Shown piece after piece: positions 19,280 through 28,804 of a stretch of 64,000 nucleotides of DNA. Source of the stretch: Brettanomyces bruxellensis (Eukaryota > Ascomycota > Pichiomycetes > Pichiales > Pichiaceae); contig NC_054689.1 of NCBI RefSeq assembly GCF_011074885.1, positions 558,001 to 622,000 of the forward strand, read 5' to 3'. The notes under the pieces were generated by a model. That model did not search any database. It was given only the letters and a program-made list of their open reading frames with translations, and was not told where the DNA came from. Both the position numbers and the translations under genes were made by a program. Every line of letters starts with the position of its first letter. The first letter of the stretch is position 1.

Positions 19280-19739
19280 TATTGACTCAATGCTCTTTTT
19301 TCGTTGTACAGATTAGATTTTCTGACAACAGTGGCCTCAGCTTGAATTTTCAATTGTTATCACCGTTTGTTTGATTCACGTTATTAGCTCCTGCATTCAA
19401 CAATTTTGTGATAGCCTATAAACCCTTGTGCAAATATTGTGATAAGGAATATAATTGGTCTCAGCCTCTTTCCTCAACTTGTTAATCCGGCAATTTATAT
19501 AATATTTGTGTGCCCAACTAGTACAGTTGATAAAAAGTCGATCGACGCAATGCGTGGCGACTCTCGGCGATATTTTTTCCCTATTGTTTGCGTCTTTTTC
19601 CGAGGCTCAGACTGTGATCGCAACTCATATCGTATTTTAACCGATCTATTTTAAACACCATCTTTTACCTTTAGGGTTCATCCTTCTTTTGTGCTCTTTT
19701 CAGTAATTACCCTCATCTGGTTCGTCCAATGTTGATAAT
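19280..19739. promoter_or_regulatory. Divergent promoter between TVP38 and the mannosyltransferase gene
   Basis: A 460-base AT-rich divergent spacer between two secretory-pathway genes. No clear named site was found. It has pyrimidine-rich stretches near 19640-19700, before the plus-strand start. Confidence 0.45.
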
Positions 19740-21794
19740 ATGCCAAATGTAATAAAGCCGCTTTTTGAGCGTTTGGCTCATCTTGGTTTTTCAACCCATC
19801 AGAGTCTGAATGTCCTGATCCTGGTACTAGGAGTATTGGCTTTTTGTTTTATTTGTGAATGCATCTTTTACGTTTTAACGAACAGTTCAGCTGGAATTGT
19901 GATCTCCCAGGCAACATTTGCGGCTACAAGACTGTTCAGTCAGTACGATCGAAACGTGAAAAATCTCTACTTCAATAGTGAGTCCAAGAATGTCATCACC
20001 GGAAAAGTAATAGTTAATTTGATTGAAGATGAGTATGAAAAATCCAAAAGGGAAAGGCTGGCTTTGTTTTCCAAGGAGAAGGATATTTTAGAAAAGATAA
20101 AAGTGAGCCCGCTTCAATTCAGTTACGATGGATCTCAAATCGATTTCAAGAAACTGCTATCCGATTACAGCGATATCCTGAATGAAAATAGATTAAGCTT
20201 TCCGCATCCAGAAAGAATTACGACAAATAGCGGAAAGCCGGTGATTTGGAAAACGGAGTTTCTTGATAAAGGGTTTGAAACATTGTCCGAGAAGCGGCTT
20301 CGTGAGATAATGCATTTTGACAGCCTGTTTGTGAGGGATCTTCGTTTTAAGCATTCGAGAGTTGTAAACAGTCTACCTTCAGAATTTCCAGAAGGTCTAT
20401 ACAATGGAGAGGGATATGTGATGGTTGGAGGCGGAAAATATACGTGGTTTGCATTTTTATCGATACAATCACTCCGAAAAAGTGGTGCTAAACTCCCATT
20501 AGAGCTAATGATACCAAACGAAGCCGATTATGAGCCTTATTTGTGCAACGAGGTCCTTCCAAAGCAGTATAATGCGAGATGCGTCACTTTTGCAAGCATC
20601 TATGGCAAGAGTGTACTGAAGAAGTTTGGTCAGGTTAAAGGGTATCAGATAAAATCGTTTGCATTACTTGGTTCATCTTTTGAGAATGTGCTTTATCTAG
20701 ACTCTGACAACTTTGCAGTGAAAAACCCGGACTACTTGTTCCAGTCAGACCTTTTTAAGAAATACCAGATGATCACGTGGCCTGATTTCTGGCGGAGAAC
20801 ATCCTCTCCTGCTCTTTACTCTGTTTTGGGAATTAAAGTTGGCTCTAAACCGGTCAGGCGCTTAAATGATTTGTTTACAGATCCAAACCAATACACAACA
20901 GCCGATGATCTTGTTTCGCCAGAAGAAGAAGTGAATTTTCATGATCTGAAAGGAACATTAATGGATTGGACTACCGAGGCAGGCCAGATCATGCTTAATA
21001 AAACGCTTCACTTTAATACTTTGCTACTTTCTTTATATTACAACTATGATGGACCGGCCGGCTTTCATCCATTAATATCCCAAGGAGGAGCTGGGGAAGG
21101 TGATAAGGAAACATACGTTTTGGCAGCATACTACTTGAAAAAGATGAGTTATCAAGTTTACAAGAAGCCGGATAAACTGTACGGTACCTTTGTCAAGACA
21201 GCAAACTGGTACGTCGACTCCACAATCGTCCAGATGGACCCTGTTGTGGATTATGAGAACCTAAAACGCATTATATTGCAGAATCAAGCCGATGTCAAGG
21301 CTGCCAAGAAGTTTACATACAACTACGATTATACATATGGAAAATACGTCACTCGAGGAAACGGAATTGTGCCATCACCCATGTTTTATCACATTCACTC
21401 GCCAAAGATGGACCCATTTGAGTACGTGACTCATGACTGGTTTACGGATATGGAAGATAACCCAATTCGAAATTTTGGTGACAGCTTTGCCGATATTGGA
21501 TATGATTTGGAGCTTTGGATATGGGAGAAGGTGAAGGAAAACTTGTGCGGACCAGATTCATTCAGCTTCCGATGCTTTGAGTCCGAAAATATTACACTTA
21601 TCTGTGACAACAAGGTGGTTGATAACAGAATAAAGTGGCTTCAAGATAGTGGAAAGGCAGTGCTTGATAATTCTGACAGCAAACAGCATGAAGAAGTTGA
21701 TGCAATTGACTCAGATAAAAGCTCGGAGCTGGACGATTTGATATACGAGAAGATCAAGAACTCGCTAAACTATGATTATGATGAATCGCTCTAA
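19740..21794 (+). CDS. Alpha-1,2-mannosyltransferase, Mnn2/Mnn5 family
   Basis: A 684-residue type II Golgi glycosyltransferase. A short cytosolic tail is followed by one membrane helix (about 23-46, NVLILVLGVLAFCFICECIF) and a luminal stem. The catalytic domain has the family motifs GEGYVMVGGGKYTWF, SIQSLRKSG, a YLDSDN DXD-type site at D321-D323 that binds the Mn/GDP-mannose, WPDFWRRTSSP, and a GDKETYVLAAY segment. Mnn2-family enzymes start or extend alpha-1,2-mannose branches on N-glycan outer chains of cell-wall mannoproteins. Length is a little above S. cerevisiae Mnn2/Mnn5 (about 590). The extra residues are an acidic C-terminal tail. Family identity is firm; which paralogue it is cannot be told from this window. 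Confidence 0.88.
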   Translation: MPNVIKPLFERLAHLGFSTHQSLNVLILVLGVLAFCFICECIFYVLTNSSAGIVISQATFAATRLFSQYDRNVKNLYFNSESKNVITGKVIVNLIEDEYEKSKRERLALFSKEKDILEKIKVSPLQFSYDGSQIDFKKLLSDYSDILNENRLSFPHPERITTNSGKPVIWKTEFLDKGFETLSEKRLREIMHFDSLFVRDLRFKHSRVVNSLPSEFPEGLYNGEGYVMVGGGKYTWFAFLSIQSLRKSGAKLPLELMIPNEADYEPYLCNEVLPKQYNARCVTFASIYGKSVLKKFGQVKGYQIKSFALLGSSFENVLYLDSDNFAVKNPDYLFQSDLFKKYQMITWPDFWRRTSSPALYSVLGIKVGSKPVRRLNDLFTDPNQYTTADDLVSPEEEVNFHDLKGTLMDWTTEAGQIMLNKTLHFNTLLLSLYYNYDGPAGFHPLISQGGAGEGDKETYVLAAYYLKKMSYQVYKKPDKLYGTFVKTANWYVDSTIVQMDPVVDYENLKRIILQNQADVKAAKKFTYNYDYTYGKYVTRGNGIVPSPMFYHIHSPKMDPFEYVTHDWFTDMEDNPIRNFGDSFADIGYDLELWIWEKVKENLCGPDSFSFRCFESENITLICDNKVVDNRIKWLQDSGKAVLDNSDSKQHEEVDAIDSDKSSELDDLIYEKIKNSLNYDYDESL

Positions 21795-22024
21795 TTATAA
21801 AAGGAAGCATTGGAAAATTAATAAATATATAATATGATATAGCATGGACCTGAATAAATTTGACGAACTACCTATTTTTTTTTTTTTTTTTTTTTTGGGA
21901 AATATTTCAGATTCTCAGCTTATTCTGATCATTCTTTTGATTATTGATTTCTTGCTTCGACTGCTTGTCTTAAGCAATTACACAGTCTCTTTTTACAACC
22001 CTCGGTCATTTAGCACAAATTTAT

Positions 22025-22726
22025 ATGAGTCAAAAGCCACCTTTTAGAAACTCTTATCGTGAAAGGAAAGTGGCGACGTCAGATGCCAAATCATGTCTTA
22101 TCTGTTTTAAGCCTTCCACATCCGTTCTTATTACAGATAACAGCAAAGACTGGTTTTACGTGTGCCCATCACACTTAAGTGATGCCAATTTCTGCAGTAC
22201 AGTGTATGAAGATGAAGCTGGAGTGTCAAAATCATCAGAGCATAGTGCATTGGTGCGAAAAGAGAGTATTTTGATTCGCAAGAGCAAGCGGTTAGAATTA
22301 GAGATAGAAAACAGCGCAAGCTCTTTCAATAAAGTGAAAGGGTACTTTAAGTGGGGAAAGAAGAAGGAGGAAGATACGAAAGATGACAATGAGGAGGGTA
22401 AGGACGATAAGGGTGACGATGATGCAAAGGAGGATGATACGACAAAAAAGGAGGAGAGTGTGAATGCAGAGGTGCAATTGAAGGAACTTAAAGGTGAAAA
22501 ATTACCGGATATAAAGAAGGAGTTGAATACTTTCGAAAAGCTGTACAAGCGATACAAATTGGACCAGGTTTTCTACCGGAACAGACTTCTATCAGATTAT
22601 AAAAAGCAGAAAAGAGCCCAAATCCGGAAAAGTTTCGAAAACGGGACGCTTTTCCCATCTTTGGACAATCTTCCGGACCTGCCAAAACATGAAAATGCAA
22701 ATGGTAAAAGCGACACCACAAAATAA
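22025..22726 (+). CDS. VFA1: Vps4-associated protein Vfa1
   Basis: A 233-residue protein with the Vfa1 pattern. An N-terminal Cys/His cluster (CLICFKPSTSVLIT...YVCPSHL...FC, about 24-58) resembles a small zinc-binding domain. A charged Lys/Asp/Glu linker follows, and a C-terminal helical segment ELNTFEKLYKRYKLDQVFYRNRL (quoted here in parts: KLYKRYKL, VFYRNRL) matches the Vps4 MIT-binding end. Vfa1 binds the Vps4 AAA-ATPase that disassembles ESCRT-III and stimulates it in endosomal sorting. Length is close to the S. cerevisiae protein (about 200). Its stop codon is only 5 bases from the stop of the convergent acetyltransferase gene. Confidence 0.85.
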   Translation: MSQKPPFRNSYRERKVATSDAKSCLICFKPSTSVLITDNSKDWFYVCPSHLSDANFCSTVYEDEAGVSKSSEHSALVRKESILIRKSKRLELEIENSASSFNKVKGYFKWGKKKEEDTKDDNEEGKDDKGDDDAKEDDTTKKEESVNAEVQLKELKGEKLPDIKKELNTFEKLYKRYKLDQVFYRNRLLSDYKKQKRAQIRKSFENGTLFPSLDNLPDLPKHENANGKSDTTK

Positions 22727-22731
22727 AACCG

Positions 22732-23913
22732 TTACATGTCTTCCGCGGGTAACTCTAAGGGTCGTTTAGTCCACAGAGCCCCCTTTGGTCCTCGAACCAT
22801 CAAATCCATCGTTAGCATCTTATTTCGGCCATGCCTATCTGTGACACGAGCCACATCGACTGTTTTCACATATGTGAAACCCAGTTTCTGGTATATTTTC
22901 CTGTTCCTAGGATGTGAACTTTCCAAGTAGAGCGGAGCCCCAACTTTGTTCTCTTTACTCTTTTTGCGGTCATACTGGGCTAAGATGTCATCCTCCTCAC
23001 GATAGTACCATGATGAATGAGATGATGATGCATCAGAGTCTGAAACACTTGAATAGCCTGAGTAATCAGTCAAGTCCTCGGATTCAAGGTCAAAAGAGAA
23101 GTTGTAGCTCTGAATTTCAGAGTCAAGCTGTGAATTATCGCTGTTATTAAACCGAATTGAACCGTGATCTTTCTCCAACTCGTTGAGCTCCTCATCATCT
23201 TCATATTCATCGTCTGCCTCATCTCCAGCAACGTGAGGTCTGTACTTGTCAACATATTTATGGCACACATAGTCAACTAAAGCTCTTGCATAACCCTTTC
23301 CCCTTCCCTTTGGTATGGCACCAATATCGGAAAGATACCATGATTGCGAGAACTCTTCACCTAGGGCCTCATACCGAAACTTTTCAAGCATAGAAGATTG
23401 CTCAAACAGCACTCTTTGCCTCGTTTCGCGGTTTGCCAACCAGATAAACTTGAGGTATCCTCCCTTATACATCGACCAAAGAGAGCTAACGAGTGATTTG
23501 GGTTCTCTCATTGGTCTTGGTTTTTCAAAACATGCAACAGCCAGAAATGGTGCATCTGGGTCTGTTTTTTCTAATTCCACATCCCGGATTGCTACCACGA
23601 GCCCACTTAGCACCGTTGAATAAACCGTTGCCTCATACAATGCCAGATCCAACTGCCCTTTAAGTTTTGTGTCCTTAATTCCGTCCGTTAGATACTTCAA
23701 GTAAAGATCATCTTTAAATGCAATATGCAATGTTTTGGCCGCCTTTTTGTAATCTTTAATGCTCACAACTTCAACATGTGCTCTTACATGCCTCCGCCGG
23801 TGGTAAGAGTGCGACGATCGTCCGCTATCTCGTCTATGGCCAAATAGTGAGCTTTCGTTGTCTCCAGATGAGTTAGCCGACGACTCTGAAGACTGTCTTG
23901 TGAAAACAGACAT
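22732..23913 (-). CDS. GNAT-family N-acetyltransferase
   Basis: A 393-residue protein with a split GNAT fold. After a Ser/Arg-rich N-terminus the core gives strands and helices with VEVVSIKDYKKAAKTLHIAF. The acetyl-CoA-binding motif A is SDIGAIPKGRGKGYARALVDYV (R/Q-x-x-G-x-G/A as KGRGKGYA, about 200-206). About 100 residues later comes motif B, PLYLESSHPRNRKIYQKLGF. The insertion between A and B is acidic and low in complexity (DDEYEDDEELNELEKD, Ser/Asp-rich). Such fungal GNATs, often annotated as putative acetyltransferases, have no firm substrate. It converges on VFA1 with a 5-base gap, so their transcripts must overlap at the 3' ends. Confidence 0.82.
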   Translation of the reverse strand: MSVFTRQSSESSANSSGDNESSLFGHRRDSGRSSHSYHRRRHVRAHVEVVSIKDYKKAAKTLHIAFKDDLYLKYLTDGIKDTKLKGQLDLALYEATVYSTVLSGLVVAIRDVELEKTDPDAPFLAVACFEKPRPMREPKSLVSSLWSMYKGGYLKFIWLANRETRQRVLFEQSSMLEKFRYEALGEEFSQSWYLSDIGAIPKGRGKGYARALVDYVCHKYVDKYRPHVAGDEADDEYEDDEELNELEKDHGSIRFNNSDNSQLDSEIQSYNFSFDLESEDLTDYSGYSSVSDSDASSSHSSWYYREEDDILAQYDRKKSKENKVGAPLYLESSHPRNRKIYQKLGFTYVKTVDVARVTDRHGRNKMLTMDLMVRGPKGALWTKRPLELPAEDM

Positions 23914-25082
23914 GTTTGATATAATTCTTCTTTAAATCTAATGTGTAGTGTTTTTCCTCCTCGGTCTTTGCCAACCTCTTGTTCATGCTCATATAAGCTT
24001 TATCTAGCGTTTCTCCAAAATCTTGTATTCATTAAACTGGCCAAGTTTAGTCCAAGTTTAGGCATGCGACGATGTACTGTAATGCAGATGGTAAAATTCT
24101 AGTCTTTTTCCTTTATTCAGATTTAACTGGCAGATACACGCTTTTTATATTCTTTTCAAATATGTGTAGCCTATAAATCTGCTCTCTTACTCCTCTTTTT
24201 GTTTCTATCGCCAAACCGCGGTGTTTATTCTTTTGTCAACTCCTTTTGTGAAGACAAGTGTGAACAGCGGCTATAATGCTTAAATGGGAAGCCAATCACA
24301 AAAAAAAAATTGAAAGAGCTCAAAAGGGTGTGCTAAGAAAAATAAAGGAAAAAAAATACACCTGGGGCAGTGCAATAACGGGTTTGACAGTTGGACTTGA
24401 TAACAACGGATAGGGATAAGGCAGATGAAGTAAAACATCAAAAAGACCCGTTTATTTTGAGCCATACAAGATGAAAATAGATTCTTATAGCAAAAGTAAA
24501 GTATAAATTTTGATTATGTTAGAGTTCGTAATCTTGATATCCATGTTTGACGTATGTCTTCGGTGTTTGCCCATTAATGCTATCCCAAGAACTCCGCGGA
24601 TCTTACCATGGCTGGAAATTCTTAATCTGGAAAGCCGGAATCACATTGTGTTTGTGGAATTTTTTTTGAGATAACCAATGATAGCATATCTTGAAATAAA
24701 GCATGGCCACATTGTCGGGTGTTTTGTATATATACATCATATTACAGGCACTGTTTAGTTTTCTTGTGTTATCCGCATAACAAATTTAGTACCATTGACT
24801 TGTTATATTGGCATACCAGAATGTTACGATCAATCTAGCCCCAGGTATCAAAGCATGACATTTATTACAAACATCGATAAAATCATCACAATTATTCCAT
24901 TTAATTAAATATTTGGTACACAACTAACTAAACATATCAGAGGTCAGCGCGTAGTAAAGTCTAAAACTGTATTTAACTGTAGCCGGCACATCTAAAGACC
25001 ATTATTTGAATATATCTGGACAGTTTGAATTTTTTCCCACGACATTATGCAGCCACGTAAGGATCTAATCATAAATATATGT
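23914..25082. other. 1.17-kb intergenic region
   Basis: It holds the acetyltransferase promoter on the left and the 3' flank of the GTPase-like gene on the right. An A-run lies at about 24300-24309. The only frame of note (24280-24465, minus) lacks any motif. I see no RNA gene. Confidence 0.45.
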
Positions 25083-26462
25083 CTATATGCCAAATCCCTT
25101 CACCTTGTTCCTCTTCTTACGCTTTATATCCTCTATTCTATCCCGTATTAGGAAAGCTACGGTCTCCTCTACATTTCTCCAGTTCTCAAACTCGCAACTA
25201 ACCTCTATAAAGCCGCAATTCCACTCTTTGGCCAACTGCCGACCCTTTTCGATCAAAATTGGTGATGCAAGCTCATGATCAACATGAGTGACTGCTATTA
25301 GTACTGGCGGCATCATCTCCAGCGCTTTGTTTGTAATCATCTTCCCCGAAATGTTTTCCGGCAGATTCCGCTTTTTCCAAAGATGCTTGAAAGAGTAGTT
25401 TAGAGAATAAACATCAAACTCCTTGCCCTCTTCCCAGCCTATTTGGTAGTTTGTATACTGCTTCCATGCCTCGATGATTGCTGTATACAACGCTTTCACG
25501 ATTTCTATTGGCTCGTATCCGTCTTGCGTCTCGGAATGATACTTTGAGTGGGTGTTTTTGTCCGAAGATGACGCAATTGCATCATCATATGAGGGAGGAG
25601 CAGCTTCATTTGCCGTTTCCGGTATGCAACTGTAGCACAATAGGTAACCATCCATTGCCGCATTCAACTCACTCATTCCGGATCCAGTTAGCAAAGGCTT
25701 TACTCTGGATCGGGATGATGCATCGGCCTCGTTAATAAGATTTCGAAGCACATCCTTGGCCAGTTTTGAATCTAGCCCCTTTTCCAAAAAGGGAATCAAA
25801 TCATTTCTCTGCACACCCGGCGTGTCAATCAGCTCCACCAATATTGGTGTTGTAACAGGTGGTCTGTACTGAGAACAGTTAGAATCTTCGTCAGAAAGCT
25901 TGTCACTCATCACTCCCTTTATGAATGGATCAGAGTGGCTGCCTATACTATATGATGCTATAGGAGAGCTTATGGGAGAAAGACTCGTCATCAAGTCGGT
26001 TTCAAAGTAATCTGGCCGCGTATAATCCAAGTCATAATAATTGAGAGTACGACTTAAAATCGAAGCTGATGACAACAGTGGAATTGTGCTCTCCGAAGGA
26101 ATTACAGTCGTTGCCTCGGAAACGGCATCCAGAACCCGCTGAGTGATCTTGAACTCTTTGTTTCCTATCACATTGACATCCTCAAGTTCATCCAAAGTGG
26201 CATTAACATCCAACAATGCTCTTGCCTTAACAGACTTAGGTTGAAACTGTATGAGTGTTGGAGAGTTTTGAACCGTGGGATAGTAGTTACCAATTGATTT
26301 TCCACTGCTGATTATCGAAACTATAGATGATTTAGATGATTTTGGTGGGCCCAAAAGTGCAAATCGGAGAGGTCTTTCTGATGTTGATCGCAGAAGATTC
26401 TTCTCCATTGGAATCTTCTGCTTACTTCTATTGTGTGTGTGCTTAGAAGTGGACAAGGACAT
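25083..26462 (-). CDS. Degenerate Ras-like GTPase-fold protein
   Basis: A 459-residue protein with Ras-like landmarks in order but altered key residues. The P-loop is LLGPPKSSKSS, where the GK[S/T] glycine is replaced by Ser. A switch-I-like YYPTVQNSPT and a switch-II-like VELIDTPG follow. The base-specificity motif is VTHVDHE rather than NKxD, and a VSCEFENW segment stands for the SAK loop. Two large low-complexity insertions separate the motifs (residues about 100-200 and 285-320). Weak nucleotide binding or pseudo-GTPase action is possible. Adaptor-binding pseudo-GTPases such as Irc6/AAGAB-p34 are one comparison, but I cannot assign it. The fold call is likely; function is open. Confidence 0.6.
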   Translation of the reverse strand: MSLSTSKHTHNRSKQKIPMEKNLLRSTSERPLRFALLGPPKSSKSSIVSIISSGKSIGNYYPTVQNSPTLIQFQPKSVKARALLDVNATLDELEDVNVIGNKEFKITQRVLDAVSEATTVIPSESTIPLLSSASILSRTLNYYDLDYTRPDYFETDLMTSLSPISSPIASYSIGSHSDPFIKGVMSDKLSDEDSNCSQYRPPVTTPILVELIDTPGVQRNDLIPFLEKGLDSKLAKDVLRNLINEADASSRSRVKPLLTGSGMSELNAAMDGYLLCYSCIPETANEAAPPSYDDAIASSSDKNTHSKYHSETQDGYEPIEIVKALYTAIIEAWKQYTNYQIGWEEGKEFDVYSLNYSFKHLWKKRNLPENISGKMITNKALEMMPPVLIAVTHVDHELASPILIEKGRQLAKEWNCGFIEVSCEFENWRNVEETVAFLIRDRIEDIKRKKRNKVKGFGI

Positions 26463-27307
26463 CTGTGAACCTGTCTTTCAAAAGCGAAACTAAGTCTAAA
26501 TACAAATGGATTGAAAATCTGAGCAGGGGTTACTTCTTTAATTATATATGGAGAAGCAGTATTGATTTGGTTAGAGAGGGGAAACAGAAAGCATGGTCTT
26601 TTATATTTTTACAAATGCTGGGGGAAGAAAAAAAAATATCTGTGAAAACAATGGTGATGAGATGATGACATTTTTGATCCTTTTATTTTATTTTATTAAC
26701 CTATTTCATTCGTATTTATCTTTTGCTTTACTCTTTTACCGGTATTCGATCTATTGACCATTATTTTAATGTCATTTCAAACAACGTGATTCAATAGTCA
26801 ATTTCAATTCACAAGTAATTTTACTAATGCCAGTACCAATCTAGTTTAAATCAAGTGAATCCAAGCGGATTATCCTCTCGTTTAACCAAGACATATTTAT
26901 TTATGCCAATTCATTTATTCCAATTTATTAATTCCAATTTAGTTCACCTGAAAGCGATGAGATGGGGAAAATTCGCGGAAATGTATTTTTTTTAATACAT
27001 CACTACCGAATAAAGGTTGAATCCTGAATTCATGCTGGGTCGTCCAGTATAATCATTAGAAGATATACCAATAGTTTCATTTCAATAACAACAATATTTC
27101 AGAGTTAATGTCTCAGAATATGCTTTGCAGCTTTCTTGGTTTGCTATGCCCTTCAAAAAAGTGGATGAGTGCATCGTTTCAATTATTTCAGCTTTAATTG
27201 TTTTGCGTGTGGAAAATTTTTGCTGCCATCGGCGAACCGGTTTTTCCAAGAGTAGAAATGGACCGATTCATCTCATCTGTCCACTATTCCCTATTGTTGG
27301 TTCCGTA
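26463..27307. other. AT-rich intergenic region
   Basis: It carries the 5' flank of the GTPase-like gene and the 3' flank of the PXMP4 homologue. The core (26680-27000) is very AT-rich with repeated TTCAATT/CCAATTTA words. No gene is supported. Confidence 0.5.
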
Positions 27308-28027
27308 TCACATCCAAAAAGCCTCCATAATGCTCCGAAGCCGTTCTCCGTAAATATAATCCATACTTAACTTCATAGATTTTTGCAATAGCACATTTTC
27401 ATCAGAGTCATACATCATCATCACAGTTCCCCAAACTAGACCAAGAGCAAGTAGGGTTCCTTTTTCCCGTAAATGATTTGTGGTGGTATTATTAAGATTT
27501 GCCGACTTTTTGATTTTACGCTCAATGAGGTATCTAGCCACAGCCAGGATTGTTCTGGACAACGTATAAAGTGAGATCTGAGCCAAGATCCTCTGGTTTA
27601 GGAAATGTGTGTGTTTTTTACATTTGTCCGCACTTGCATTTGACCGCCTATTTCTCACTATCTCAGCAAACTTGTTGATCAATCCCCCATAGACCAAAAG
27701 TCCACCTGTAAATCCGGAAATAAATGTAATGACAGCTCTTCTTCTTTTGTCTTTTTCCCCCTCACCCCCACCTAAAAATTTGACCAGTCCTTCATATATT
27801 ATGGCGTAGATAGCAAGCACCTTTCCATGTTCAAAACCCAGCCTAATGCAATTTCGAAGCTTGCCGATTAGTCGGCTCCGCGTCATGGAGCTTCTTCTTA
27901 GCGTGAGAAGTTGGAGTGCAAGGGTGTGGGCAAACCTTATTTTGTAACCATAGATAAACCCATTTTTGGCGGCTCCGTACACCTCAAAAGGCAATTTTAT
28001 GCTTTCTAGTGAATTCGGCATGGTCAA
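27308..28027 (-). CDS. Peroxisomal membrane protein PXMP4/PMP24 homologue (Tim17-like)
   Basis: A 239-residue protein that lines up by eye along its length with animal PXMP4. It has AAKNGFIYGYKIRFAHTLALQLL near the start, a HGKVLAIYAIIYEGLVKFLGG segment, ISGFTGGLLVYGG, the ISLYTLSRTILAVAR helix, a LALGLVWGTVMMMYD helix and a YIYGE end. PXMP4 is a multi-pass peroxisomal membrane protein of the Tim17/22/23 superfamily with no firmly known function. I recall it from filamentous fungi and methylotrophic-type yeasts but not from S. cerevisiae. The length is close to human PXMP4 (about 212). It shares a promoter region with the VBA-like transporter. Confidence 0.75.
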   Translation of the reverse strand: MTMPNSLESIKLPFEVYGAAKNGFIYGYKIRFAHTLALQLLTLRRSSMTRSRLIGKLRNCIRLGFEHGKVLAIYAIIYEGLVKFLGGGEGEKDKRRRAVITFISGFTGGLLVYGGLINKFAEIVRNRRSNASADKCKKHTHFLNQRILAQISLYTLSRTILAVARYLIERKIKKSANLNNTTTNHLREKGTLLALGLVWGTVMMMYDSDENVLLQKSMKLSMDYIYGERLRSIMEAFWM

Positions 28028-28804
28028 CTTGCAATCTGGAAATTAAATCTGAAAAATGAAGGTTTAGCAGAGGAAAATGGCAAGTATGCTCATCTCAATG
28101 GTATTATCGTTTAAGGTGATATGCTTAAACAACGCCAAATTGATTTGGCAGAAGAATTTCATATATTTTAAAGGTATCAGGGGGAATCATGTATATATAT
28201 AAATATATTTATATGTATATATATATACCTGCATATATGTGCATCTTGAAATTCTGGAATCACAAACTGCATAATCTTCGGTGGCTCCTTCCCTGCTCCC
28301 CTAACCGGTATTTTACCCCGCAACTTTCTTGTACCCCAGTCCCCTCCGGCCTTATTTCGCATTCTTTTTTTCTTTCTCTCTTTTCATTTTTTTTTCTTTT
28401 TCGTCTACCGGCACATTTCCCATTGCCTCAGGTGATTCATCTCGCTCGGGGCAATTACCGCCTCAGAACCAGAATGTCAAAAAAAATAAAAATAAAAATA
28501 AAAATGGAATAGAATGTGTACCGCGCGTTGGTTTCTCAGGACAAACTTGAGGCCAACATGTTTTTTCATCATTTTTGATTAGCCTTTAGTTGGTTCCCGT
28601 CTGGTGCTTTTTTTTACGTTTTATGATACATTAAGTTAACGGTATACACTTTGGATCACTCGATATCCCTTGTCCCGCATAAAGCCCAGCTTTTTTCAAC
28701 CCTCCCAGCAATAATACACACCATATTTTCACTACCGATAAATTTTTCAATAAAAATTTCAATATTGTCATCTTCAGACTTTTCCAGCTTCTCTCACATC
28801 TACA
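28028..28804. promoter_or_regulatory. Divergent promoter between PXMP4 homologue and VBA-like transporter
   Basis: A 777-base region with an alternating TATATA tract at about 28190-28226 that could supply a TATA element to either gene. A CGG-N8-CCG inverted half-site pair lies at 28447-28460. Pyrimidine-rich DNA (28360-28410) and an AAAATAAAAATAA run (28480-28505) follow. Confidence 0.5.

Noticed and set aside
24280..24465. 61-codon minus-strand frame
   Set aside because: It lies over an A-run and has no recognisable features.
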